From Candidatus Defluviilinea gracilis (GTDB lineage: Bacteria > Chloroflexota > Anaerolineae > Anaerolineales > Villigracilaceae): 25,328 nt of DNA. Under the pieces are notes generated by a model. It made no database searches. It had not been told where the DNA came from and saw nothing but the letters and a program-made list of their open reading frames with translations. How positions within the stretch are numbered: position 1 is the stretch's first letter; each line of letters begins with the position of its first letter. Shown in pieces: positions 15,993-21,905 of the stretch. The stretch is from NCBI GenBank assembly GCA_016716235.1, contig JADJWS010000004.1, forward strand, positions 1-25,328, written 5' to 3'. The position numbers were made by a program, and so were the translations under genes.

Positions 15993-16397
15993 TCACTCAC
16001 CCGCTACCACGGTCAACTTTCCAACCATGCCCGCCATGAGATGTCCCTGGATCCCACAGACAACGCTATACTCGCCCGGCGCGGACGGAGCAGTGAACGT
16101 CAACGTGACCGATTGCCCGGCAGGCACTTTCACCTCCCAATAGATATTCTGCTTATCTTCTTCGTCAAACTCATCGCCCGCATCGGCGCCAAATTTTAGG
16201 ATGGCAAATTCATGCTCCACCACTCCATTGTTCACCGCGTTGATCGTGATCTCCCGCCCCGCCATAATCGTAAAGGAATTGGGCGTGAATTGAAAGTCGG
16301 TCAGGGTTACATCGATGGCGGTGGATGACCCGCCGTCTTTACAGGAGGTCAATAGTACACATACGAGCATTACGGTGATGACCGCATACATTTTCAT
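15993..16397 (-). CDS. Cupredoxin-like lipoprotein
   Basis: A 134-residue exported protein with a lipobox (VLLTSC, Cys19) and one cupredoxin domain. The copper ligands of a type 1 site are present: His62 (VVEHEF), Cys114 and His119 (VVCGIQGHLMAGM) and Met121 or Met124. It is likely a membrane-tethered electron carrier on the outer face of the membrane. An acidic insert DAGDEFDEEDKQN sits between strands. GGAGAG precedes the ATG. It is upstream of the methyltransferase gene in the same operon, with no obvious functional link. Confidence 0.92.
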   Translation of the reverse strand: MKMYAVITVMLVCVLLTSCKDGGSSTAIDVTLTDFQFTPNSFTIMAGREITINAVNNGVVEHEFAILKFGADAGDEFDEEDKQNIYWEVKVPAGQSVTLTFTAPSAPGEYSVVCGIQGHLMAGMVGKLTVVAGE

Positions 16398-16502
16398 GGT
16401 TCTCTCCGGGAAAGCGATCCGTTAATTCAGGGATAATCGTATGAAAACCGGCGTTGGCGTAAACAATAGACTTTATCCCAATAAACAAAAGTGGCTCTTT
16501 GT

Positions 16503-16580
16503 AGACGCTGAAAAACGCTGATTTCGCTGATGCAAGAAAAGAAAATCTGCGGCTTCCGCATGGATCAGCCTCCCGATGTA
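16503..16580. repeat. Degenerate dispersed repeat, copy B
   Basis: gacgctgaaaaacgctgatt, tcgctgatgcaagaaaagaa, aatctgcgg...tggatcagcc...cccgat parallels copy A at 10166-10220, with extra internal CGCTGA units. It lies in the gap between divergent genes (16398-16626), which otherwise shows nothing coding. Confidence 0.5.
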
Positions 16581-16626
16581 TTTCGGATAGAGTCTATTGT
16601 AATTCAGTTCCGCGCCCTTTAGACGA

Positions 16627-16632
16627 TAGAAT
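16627..16632 (+). promoter_or_regulatory. Putative -10 of the YwaF-type gene
   Basis: TAGAAT directly abuts ATG 16633. A start site 6-7 nt downstream coincides with the second ATG at 16639, giving a leaderless mRNA. The same TAGAAT lies before the tRNA-Leu gene (17406-17411). Confidence 0.5.
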
Positions 16633-16638
16633 ATGCTC

Positions 16639-17403
16639 ATGAGCCAATTCTTTGCAGACAATTACCTCGGTCCTGCTTTCGATCTCTTCGGCACAGCCCA
16701 CCTCGGCGCGTTGACATTTCTCCTTTTCTTGAATCTTTTCCTCGTCCGTTTCAAGAACGCCAGCAACGCGACCAAGAGCAAAATCCGCTGGACACTGGCA
16801 TTGATTCTGCTGGTCAACGAAGTCGCCTGGCACGCGTGGAATTACGTCGTCGGCAGGTGGACGATCCAGACCATGCTTCCGCTTCACCTGTGCAGTCTGC
16901 TGGTGTGGGCAGGCGCGCTGATGCTCATCACAAAAAACTACGCCATCTACGAATTCATGTATTTCCTCGGCATCGGCGGCGCGATTCAGGCATTGATCAC
17001 TCCTGACCTGGGAATGTATGGCTTCCCACACTTCAGGTTTTTTCAAACGTTCATTTCGCATGGATTGATCATCACCTCCGCAATCTACATGACCGCCGTG
17101 GAAGGTTTCCGCCCCACATGGAAATCGATCGTCAGGATAGCGATTTGGATGAACCTCTATGTCGTCGCGATCTATTTCATCAACACAGCCATCGGCAGTA
17201 ATTATCTGATGATCAACGACAAACCCAACACACCCAGCCTGCTCGATCTGCTCCCCGATTGGCCCCTGTATGTTCTTTACATGGAGGGGATCGGCATCAT
17301 CATGTGCTTGCTTCTCTATCTTCCTTTCGCCCTTAAAGACTGGCGCAATCAGAATCGTATAAACAAGGATAACGCCTCGCGGCTGGAAAGCATTTCAAAA
17401 TAA
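16639..17403 (+). CDS. TIGR02206 / YwaF-type integral membrane protein
   Basis: A membrane protein of about 254 residues with roughly seven helices. Family-like segments include FDLFGTAHLGALTFLLFLNL, LPLHLCSLLVWAGALMLITK, FLGIGGAIQALITPDLGMYG FPHFRFFQTFISHGLIITSA and NYLMINDKPNTPSLLDLLPD WPLYV. The family is widespread; its function has not been established to my knowledge. ATG 16639 is preferred on promoter position; ATG 16633 would add two residues. It is followed 19 nt later by tRNA-Leu. Confidence 0.88.
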   Translation: MSQFFADNYLGPAFDLFGTAHLGALTFLLFLNLFLVRFKNASNATKSKIRWTLALILLVNEVAWHAWNYVVGRWTIQTMLPLHLCSLLVWAGALMLITKNYAIYEFMYFLGIGGAIQALITPDLGMYGFPHFRFFQTFISHGLIITSAIYMTAVEGFRPTWKSIVRIAIWMNLYVVAIYFINTAIGSNYLMINDKPNTPSLLDLLPDWPLYVLYMEGIGIIMCLLLYLPFALKDWRNQNRINKDNASRLESISK

Positions 17404-17405
17404 GG

Positions 17406-17411
17406 TAGAAT
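17406..17411 (+). promoter_or_regulatory. Putative -10 of tRNA-Leu
   Basis: TAGAAT ends 11 nt before the mature 5' end of the tRNA at 17423. It overlaps the end region of the preceding gene. Confidence 0.45.
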
Positions 17412-17422
17412 ATCAATCCGCC

Positions 17423-17506
17423 GGGGCGATGGCGGAATCGGCAGACGCAACGGACTTAAAATCCGTCGGTAGTGATATCGTGAGGGTTCGACCCCCTCTC
17501 GCCCCA
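17423..17506 (+). tRNA. tRNA-Leu (anticodon UAA), intact copy
   Basis: Acceptor stem GGGGCGA/TCGCCCC with discriminator A; anticodon stem ACGGA/TCCGT with loop CTTAAAA, so anticodon TAA reads UUA Leu codons. It has a long variable arm typical of class II tRNAs and a T arm GAGGG-TTCGACC-CCCTC. CCA is not encoded. Its 3' part is also the left attachment site of the integrated element. Confidence 0.95.
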
Positions 17507-17510
17507 TTTT
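17425..17510 (+). repeat. attL: left copy of the 86-bp direct repeat
   Basis: Identical to 24234-24319 from ggcgatggcgg to the four T after gccccA. It is embedded in the intact tRNA gene. The first mismatches are g17424/a24233 and g17511/c24320. Confidence 0.93.
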
Positions 17511-17515
17511 GTACC

Positions 17516-17553
17516 TTGCGCTCCTCTCAAAATCAGAGAGGAGCGCAAGTTTT
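17516..17553 (+). terminator. Hairpin after tRNA-Leu that also buries the integrase ribosome site
   Basis: A 13-bp perfect stem TTGCGCTCCTCTC (17516-17528) / GAGAGGAGCGCAA (17536-17548) with loop AAAATCA is followed by GTTTTA. It can end the tRNA transcript. The only Shine-Dalgarno-like sequence for the integrase (AGAGGAG) lies in the right arm, so read-through mRNA would be poorly translated. Confidence 0.75.
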
Positions 17554-18486
17554 ATGTACTCGCAAGCCGAAAAAACGCAACAGACTTTTTTACAGCAAGA
17601 CGGTTATCTGCCTATTCTTGCAGAGACGTTCATCACTGCCAAACGCGCCGAAGGACTGTCAAAAAGCACGCTGAAATACTATCGTGAAAAGATAGATATT
17701 TTCCTCGCGTGGACTGAGGCGCAAGCCGTGACACAGGTACAGGATGTTACCGCCGACCTGTTGCGGCGTTTTTTGTTGACCATGAGCGAACGTCATAACG
17801 CTGGCGGCGTGCATGGAATCTATCGCGGCGTTCGCGCGTTCTTGCGCTTCATCGAAGCGGAGGAAGTATTGTCAGGCTGGCAGAGTCCGACAAAAAAAGT
17901 CAAAGCCCCAAAGGTGGAAGTACAACCGATTGAAGGCGCATCACTGGAAGATATATCCGCGCTACTCGCCACGTGCCAACGAAACGATTTTGTCGGCGCG
18001 AGAGACTCCGCTTTACTGCTTGCGCTTCTGGACACAGGCGCGAGAGTAACCGAATTCCTATCCATTGACCTAGCCGACGTTGATTCTATCGGCGCGGTAC
18101 TGTTGAAACACACCAAAGGCAAAAGACCGCGTTATGTGTACTTGTCGCAAAAGACGCGGCGAGCGGTTCGCGCCTATGTCCGCATGAGACGCGATACCTC
18201 GCCCGCATTATGGACAACGAAACACGGCGAACGGTTAACGTATGACGGTTTACGCGCAATCCTTACGCGGCGTTCAAAACTGGCAGGCTTGCGCGACGTG
18301 CCTAGTCCGCATGATTTTCGCCGCGCAATGGCGTTAACTTTCCTTCGCAGTGGCGGCGATATATTCAGCCTCGCGCGTTTGCTAGGTCACAACGGAATCA
18401 ATATCTTGAAGCGTTATCTCGCGCAAACGGATAACGACGCGCAACAGGCGCACGCGAATTACTCGCCTGTTGAACGGCTGAAATGA
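17554..18486 (+). CDS. Tyrosine recombinase/integrase of the element
   Basis: A 310-residue XerC/D-like integrase. The N-terminal SAM-like core-binding domain (about 20-115, SKSTLKYYREKIDIFLAWTE) precedes the catalytic domain with all expected residues: Arg164 (TGARVTEF), Lys188 (KHTKGKRPRYV), His253 and Arg256 (SPHDFRRA), His279 (LLGHNGI) and nucleophile Tyr288 (LKRYL). It should catalyse recombination between the 86-bp sites. ATG 17554 is chosen as the first ATG after the hairpin; an in-frame TTG at 17509 would lie in the att site. Position next to attL and orientation away from the tRNA are typical of tRNA-targeting elements. Confidence 0.95.
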   Translation: MYSQAEKTQQTFLQQDGYLPILAETFITAKRAEGLSKSTLKYYREKIDIFLAWTEAQAVTQVQDVTADLLRRFLLTMSERHNAGGVHGIYRGVRAFLRFIEAEEVLSGWQSPTKKVKAPKVEVQPIEGASLEDISALLATCQRNDFVGARDSALLLALLDTGARVTEFLSIDLADVDSIGAVLLKHTKGKRPRYVYLSQKTRRAVRAYVRMRRDTSPALWTTKHGERLTYDGLRAILTRRSKLAGLRDVPSPHDFRRAMALTFLRSGGDIFSLARLLGHNGINILKRYLAQTDNDAQQAHANYSPVERLK

Positions 18487-18492
18487 CTTGAC

Positions 18493-18511
18493 GAGAATGT
18501 TAACAATTCTC
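18493..18511. promoter_or_regulatory. Palindromic operator candidate after int
   Basis: GAGAAT-GTTAACA-ATTCTC is an inverted repeat about GTTAAC, just upstream of the putative -10 at 18537. It could bind a dimeric repressor controlling the element's leader promoter. Confidence 0.5.
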
Positions 18512-18536
18512 TTACACACGGATTTTGAGTTTTGCA

Positions 18537-18542
18537 TATAAT
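18537..18542 (+). promoter_or_regulatory. Putative -10 for the structured leader
   Basis: A perfect TATAAT lies in an AT-rich gap, about 32 bp before the first hairpin. The best -35 is TTACAC (18512-18517) at a long 19-bp spacing. Confidence 0.5.
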
Positions 18543-18574
18543 GATTCACAGCTGAATATTTTTTTTACTTGTAA

Positions 18575-18733
18575 TTCGTTGTTTGGCGACTAGTGCGCGA
18601 AATGCGCGGCAACGAACACAACCGCAGGCTTTGGCGGTTTGGAGCAACAAGGATAAAAAAAACTAGCAGATTAGTACAATCGTACTAAATCGCAAGTTTT
18701 TTGAAAATCCTTATTTTCCAAACCGCTTTTTTT
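18575..18733 (+). ncRNA. Structured leader RNA with competing hairpins and terminator
   Basis: Hairpin 1: TTCGTTG (18575-18581)/CAACGAA (18610-18616) enclosing GCGC-GAAAT-GCGC. Hairpin 2: AACCGC (18620-18625)/GCGGTT (18634-18639). Hairpin 3: GCGGTTTGGA (18634-18643)/TCCAAACCGC (18717-18726) followed by T7; inside it are nested AAGGAT/ATCCTT, AAAAAACT/AGTTTTTT and TTAGTAC-AATC-GTACTAA. Hairpins 2 and 3 share the same GCGGTT strand and exclude each other, as in transcription attenuators and antisense-RNA-controlled plasmid leaders. No ORF covers this 300-bp gap. Whether it is a cis-acting leader, a trans RNA or part of an origin cannot be decided here. Confidence 0.65.
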
Positions 18734-18741
18734 GTTAAATT

Positions 18742-18783
18742 TTTTCGCCCGTCCGAATCTGTGACAGGATGGACAGGCGAAAA
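18742..18783 (+). promoter_or_regulatory. Hairpin next to the ribosome site of the first leader-controlled gene
   Basis: TTTTCGCCCGTCC (18742-18754) pairs with GGACAGGCGAAAA (18771-18783), 12 of 13 bases. The right arm runs into AAAAGGA, the Shine-Dalgarno of ATG 18796, so folding should reduce translation. Confidence 0.55.
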
Positions 18784-18795
18784 GGAAAAACAGAC

Positions 18796-19236
18796 ATGAC
18801 AAGTATAACAAAAATCATCGTATCAAATCGCTATGTGGGGGATGTTTCAAGCGGCGTATTCCGCAAGTCCATTAAAGGCAGTCGGCACATCCTCCGCACT
18901 CCGCCCGCAATCTGTCTATCGGTTGACAGTCTGAGACAGGCGGAGCAATGCGGAGCGCGTGAGATTCAGGTAGCCGACACAGAGAGCGGGCGCGTCTATT
19001 CGTCAACCGTCGAACACTTCAAACGCTTTTCGTTTGACATACAGCGCGGCGGATTCGAGGCGCAACGGGGATTGTGTTTAGAGCGATGGTCACTCACGGA
19101 AACGCTGAAAATAACCAGCCATGCGGCGAAGCGCGGCGAAGTCAGGCGCAAAGCAGGCAACGGTCAACGAGTACGCAATCCGCGCGGCGCGGCGCGTGTC
19201 TCGCCTCGACAATTGCTTTTCAAGGGGATGCTATGA
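18796..19236 (+). CDS. Hypothetical protein of the element (146 aa)
   Basis: First gene after the structured leader. ATG 18796 has AAGGA 8 nt upstream; an in-frame ATG at 18769 lies inside the hairpin and is less likely. The N-terminal half reads as a folded domain: KIIVSNRYVGDVSSGVFRKS, then HILRTPPAICLSVDSLRQAE QCGAREIQVADTESGRVYSS, with alternating strands and a helix. The C-terminal third is basic and Arg/Ala-rich (RRKAGNGQRVRNPRGAARVS). It looks like conserved hypotheticals found in other small elements, but I cannot name a family. The stop overlaps the next ATG (ATGA). It may be autoregulatory, given the leader. Confidence 0.7.
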   Translation: MTSITKIIVSNRYVGDVSSGVFRKSIKGSRHILRTPPAICLSVDSLRQAEQCGAREIQVADTESGRVYSSTVEHFKRFSFDIQRGGFEAQRGLCLERWSLTETLKITSHAAKRGEVRRKAGNGQRVRNPRGAARVSPRQLLFKGML

Positions 19237-19397
19237 ACAGCAAAAAGAAAATCACGTACAAGCCTATTTGCTGGAAGTGTGGCAGTCGGCGCAACTTGAC
19301 GAAGTATCACGCGCAAGGCGGAGAGTATCACTTGTGCAAAAAACACGCGCCCGCATGGATGAAACGAACGAAACGAGCGGAGAGTAAAAAGCCGTGA
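19233..19397 (+). CDS. 54-aa zinc-ribbon-like basic protein
   Basis: AAGGGG precedes ATG 19233, which overlaps the previous stop. The sequence has C-x2-C (PICWKCGSRRNL) and, after YHAQGGEYH, LCKKHAP, giving a C-x2-C...C-x2-H zinc site. It is rich in Lys and Arg. Small proteins of this type often bind nucleic acid; an excisionase or regulatory role is possible but not shown. Confidence 0.75.
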   Translation: MNSKKKITYKPICWKCGSRRNLTKYHAQGGEYHLCKKHAPAWMKRTKRAESKKP

Positions 19398-20251
19398 CCG
19401 CTTCCCTCGCCCGCTATCCCGAATCGGTGAAGTTCAATCCGCTTGTCGGCTTGAAATCTTTTCGCATGTCTGAGGCGGGCGGCGCGTGGCGTTTGTTTGT
19501 GCTGGCGAAGAATCTCGACCAAAGCGGACTGGGAAAAATCAAGCGCGATGACTTGAAAGCCTACGCTCACGAACTGGGAATTCACGACAAGCAATTCACG
19601 CGCTGGATGAACGCGGCGCGAGGTTATGACCTGTTCGCGGACGTGCAATCAAAAAGCGGCGACTGGATGCTGATACTGACCAGCCACAGCAAAGCGGCGG
19701 CGGCGTTCGGATGCGAGGTCAAAGGTCACACGGTCACACTGTCGGCAAAGTTACTGTTCGGCAAAGGCTGGCGTTCGCTCGTATTCGCCTCGTGGCAGTC
19801 CGCTTTTACTGGCAACGGTGAGAGACTGGTATCACAGAAAAAACAAGCCGCGTTGACTGGAATCTCCGAACAGACACAGCGGCAGTACAACAAGCAGGCA
19901 GGCGTTACCAGCCGCAAGAATTATGCAATCTCGAACATTCACGCGAACGGTTATCACGGCGTTCTTGAATTCGGAAACCGCGCGGGCTTGTTTCAATTCT
20001 GGGACAGAAACACCCATCAAAAAAAGTTAGGCTGGCGTATTCCAAATACGCGGCATTTTCCGCTTTTCAAAACAGACGGTTCTACTAAGACGCGAAGGAC
20101 TTTGAGTCTGTTCAACCGAACAGCGGAACAGCACGCGGCAAGCATGAAAGCGTTACGCAAGCCTGCTACCTACAAGTTCAACGAAATCTACCTGTATGAC
20201 CGAAACTCACGAAACGGAAACGGTTTATGGATTCACGTGCCGTTGAACTAA
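19394..20251 (+). CDS. Candidate replication/regulatory DNA-binding protein (two HTH-like regions)
   Basis: Start GTG 19394 overlaps the preceding TGA (GTGA). The 285-residue protein has an N-terminal winged-helix-like segment (about 33-100: WRLFVLAKNLDQSGLGKIKR, LKAYAHELGIHDKQFTRWMN), and a second HTH-like segment at about 148-171 (QKKQAALTGISEQTQRQYNK), then a basic C-terminal region (GWRIPNTRHF, TKTRRTLSLF). Two DNA-binding modules in one protein, in an element without another replication gene, make it the best candidate initiator for the repeat arrays downstream. It lacks relaxase or rolling-circle Rep motifs (no HUH, no paired catalytic Tyr that I can see). Family not recognised. Confidence 0.65.
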   Translation: MTASLARYPESVKFNPLVGLKSFRMSEAGGAWRLFVLAKNLDQSGLGKIKRDDLKAYAHELGIHDKQFTRWMNAARGYDLFADVQSKSGDWMLILTSHSKAAAAFGCEVKGHTVTLSAKLLFGKGWRSLVFASWQSAFTGNGERLVSQKKQAALTGISEQTQRQYNKQAGVTSRKNYAISNIHANGYHGVLEFGNRAGLFQFWDRNTHQKKLGWRIPNTRHFPLFKTDGSTKTRRTLSLFNRTAEQHAASMKALRKPATYKFNEIYLYDRNSRNGNGLWIHVPLN

Positions 20252-20284
20252 CTTCCTTTTTGCTCTTTTGTGGACAAAAAACTA

Positions 20285-20313
20285 TTGGTACTTAATCCGC
20301 TAGGATTTACTAT
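20285..20313 (+). promoter_or_regulatory. Second internal promoter of the element
   Basis: TTGGTA (20285-20290), 17 bp, TACTAT (20308-20313) lies in the 104-bp gap before the membrane-protein gene, the only sizeable gap downstream of the leader. It likely drives the long gene run 20356-24281. Confidence 0.55.
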
Positions 20314-20318
20314 CACCT

Positions 20319-20330
20319 ACCTGTACAGGT
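20319..20330. promoter_or_regulatory. Palindromic operator candidate overlapping the start site
   Basis: The perfect 12-bp palindrome ACCTGTACAGGT begins 6 bp after the -10, where a repressor would block transcription. Confidence 0.55.
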
Positions 20331-20355
20331 TACAGGAACGAAAGGAATAACGAAC

Positions 20356-21153
20356 ATGAACGAACAAAACGTACGGAACTTTCAGAACGGAAAAACGCTT
20401 GCGCTATGGCTGGGCGGCGCGGTGTATGTCGGCGTGGTATTGCTATTTCTCGCGTTCTACGAAACGCTGATGACCGCGCAGTTTGACGGACTGCTAAAGA
20501 CCGTTGCGCGAATCGGCGCGTTTTTGGTAGCCGCGAACGCAATCGCCTTGCCTGTGGCATTGCACTACTGGACGGTGACGAAGTGGCACAAAATCGCGGC
20601 GGTGATTTTCTACGGCGGCGACATTCTGCTGATGGGCTTGAACGTGCTTGCCGCGTCTGGTTTGAACACGGGCAACGCGCCGACATGGTTACAGGCGTAT
20701 TCGGAGTACGCGCCCGCTTCCATCGTGTTCGTGTTGTTTGGCTGGGCGATTCTCTACATGACAGACCCCGGTCAACGAGCGTTAATCTCGCTGAGCGAAG
20801 CGATTACAGACGCGCAAGTGACCATCGTCAAACGCACGGCGGAGCATGTCAAAAGCGACGAAGGAACACAGACCATCATAGAGCCTTTTGCTGGCAAACT
20901 GGCGGCGCGAATCTTCAACGAGCGGAGTCTCACGGGAACGGCGCGGGCATTGGATGTGACGCCAAACAACGACGCTATCAACGAACTGGTTAATCGCGTG
21001 GCGGAGCAACTGAAAGCGAACAACGTGCCGATTCTGGACAATAGCGGCATAGTGATACCACGTCACACCAACGTCACACCAACAGGTGACACCAACGGCG
21101 GGGAGGTGGAATATCAATCCGTCCCTTTTCGGAGCAACGGTCACAGCAAATAG
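20356..21153 (+). CDS. Four-helix membrane protein with long cytoplasmic tail
   Basis: AAAGGAAT precedes ATG 20356. Four membrane helices are clear in residues 12-140 (ALWLGGAVYVGVVLLFLAFY; IGAFLVAANAIALPVALHYW; IAAVIFYGGDILLMGLNVLA; YAPASIVFVLFGWAILYM). A soluble tail of about 120 residues follows with a helical segment (EAITDAQVTIVKRTAEHVKS) and, near the end, the Thr/Pro repeat HTNVTPTGDTN encoded by the first iteron-like block. No family recognised. A role in membrane anchoring of the element, export or host interaction is conceivable, with nothing in the sequence to choose. Confidence 0.75.
   Translation: MNEQNVRNFQNGKTLALWLGGAVYVGVVLLFLAFYETLMTAQFDGLLKTVARIGAFLVAANAIALPVALHYWTVTKWHKIAAVIFYGGDILLMGLNVLAASGLNTGNAPTWLQAYSEYAPASIVFVLFGWAILYMTDPGQRALISLSEAITDAQVTIVKRTAEHVKSDEGTQTIIEPFAGKLAARIFNERSLTGTARALDVTPNNDAINELVNRVAEQLKANNVPILDNSGIVIPRHTNVTPTGDTNGGEVEYQSVPFRSNGHSK
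21052..21094 (+). repeat. Iteron-like array, block 1 (4 units)
   Basis: Units GTGATACCA, GTCACACCA, GTCACACCA and GTGACACCA start at 21052, 21062, 21073 and 21086 (steps 10, 11, 13). The last 22 bp (21073-21094) are identical to 21642-21663 in block 3. It lies in the coding sequence of the membrane protein's tail. Confidence 0.85.
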
Positions 21154-21425
21154 GGAGCGATGAAAATGGATACTATCGGATTGAAGTCACAGAACGCGGC
21201 AAGTACTGGCGATTCAGGGAGCGCAGGCGGCGCGGCAAAGTCCGCTACGGCGGCACATTCTCGACCCTCGCGCAAGGCAGGCAGGAACGCTACTTTCAAA
21301 ACCTTACAGAACGTCACGCCAAACGAAGCGGCGCAAATCCTGTTATCGGCATTGAACTACTGCCGAAAAGCGGGCTTATCGGTGACTGGTTACAACGAAA
21401 CGAACGCGCTACGGTTGTCAATTGA
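21090..21425 (+). other. Overlapping protein-like frame without a start codon
   Basis: In the frame ending at TGA 21423-21425 the translation is convincingly protein-like: NGYYRIEVTERGKYWRFRER, then RRRGKVRYGGTFSTLAQGRQ, ERYFQNLTERHAKRSG. It has no ATG, GTG or TTG. ATG 21160 followed by AAAA could enter it by a -1 slip (ATG AAA / AAT GGA TAC), or one extra A would join them. It overlaps the annotated gene 21166-21537, whose first 45 residues are low-complexity Ala/Ser/Gly. So the first half of this locus may really be read in this frame. Confidence 0.5.
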
Positions 21426-21537
21426 GGGGATTCACTATGACTTTGAAGGTCACGCGATGGTTACACTACGCGGTGACACCACGTCACACCATGTTACACC
21501 AACAAGTGACACCATGCCCGAACAGGTCACACCATGA
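21166..21537 (+). CDS. Hypothetical protein with C-terminal Thr/Pro repeat
   Basis: ATG 21166 has AGGGAG 8 nt upstream; ATG 21160 is in frame but too close. Residues 1-45 are low in complexity and may be a shadow of the overlapping frame. From about residue 48 the sequence is ordinary: VTPNEAAQILLSALNYCRKA GLSVTGYNETNALRLSIEGI HYDFEGH. The C-terminus RGDTTSHHVTPTSDTMPEQV TP comes from iteron-like block 2. The stop overlaps the next ATG. Family unknown. Confidence 0.6.
   Translation: MDTIGLKSQNAASTGDSGSAGGAAKSATAAHSRPSRKAGRNATFKTLQNVTPNEAAQILLSALNYCRKAGLSVTGYNETNALRLSIEGIHYDFEGHAMVTLRGDTTSHHVTPTSDTMPEQVTP
21460..21534 (+). repeat. Iteron-like array, block 2 (6 units)
   Basis: Units start at 21460 (GTTACACTA), 21473, 21483, 21493, 21506 and 21526; steps are 13, 10, 10, 13, 20. 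The core GTTACACCAACAAGTGACACCA region (21493-21514) differs from blocks 1 and 3 at two positions. It forms the 3' end of the preceding gene. Confidence 0.85.
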
Positions 21538-21905
21538 AAAGGATTTTCGGCGTTTTGGCGGTTGTGGCAATGTCGGCGGTTTTAGTGTATCTTGCATATG
21601 TGCTACCGTCACGCTTGCTAGGTGACACCATGTCACACCATGTCACACCAACAGGTGACACCACGTCATATCATCCCCTTGCGGGACACCAAGTCACACC
21701 AAACGCGCGGCGTAGTGTAACCGTTGACGTGTTGGAGGTTCGGAGCGGCGCGGGCGAGTCATTCTCGAACGTCGGCTACTTGCGGCGCGGCGACCTTGTG
21801 ACCGTCTACGAGATTCAATCCGCGACAGGCGAAGCGTGCCGACAATGGGCAAGGATTGGCGCGGAGCAATGGACATGCTACGATTTTCTGGAGGTGATAC
21901 CGTGA
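21534..21905 (+). CDS. Membrane-anchored bacterial SH3-domain protein
   Basis: One N-terminal membrane helix (FGVLAVVAMSAVLVYLAYVL) is followed by a Thr/His/Pro linker encoded by iteron-like block 3 (GDTMSHHVTPTGDTTSYHPL). Residues about 62-123 form a bacterial SH3 (SH3b/SH3_3) domain: VTVDVLEVRSGAGESFSNVG YLRRGDLVTVYEI ... WARIGAEQWTCYDFLEVI. Such domains bind peptidoglycan or proteins outside the membrane. Two Cys (CRQW, WTCY) could form a disulfide. ATG overlaps the preceding TGA. Confidence 0.85.
   Translation: MKRIFGVLAVVAMSAVLVYLAYVLPSRLLGDTMSHHVTPTGDTTSYHPLAGHQVTPNARRSVTVDVLEVRSGAGESFSNVGYLRRGDLVTVYEIQSATGEACRQWARIGAEQWTCYDFLEVIP
21622..21701 (+). repeat. Iteron-like array, block 3 (7 units)
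   Basis: Units start at 21622, 21632, 21642, 21655, 21665 (GTCATATCA), 21683 (GGGACACCA) and 21693; steps are 10, 10, 13, 10, 18, 10. It is the longest block and lies inside the SH3-protein gene. Confidence 0.85.

Noticed and set aside
21052..21701. CRISPR array
   Set aside because: The repeat unit is only 9 bp at 10-13 bp steps with no spacers of 25-40 bp, and it lies inside coding frames; no cas genes are present.
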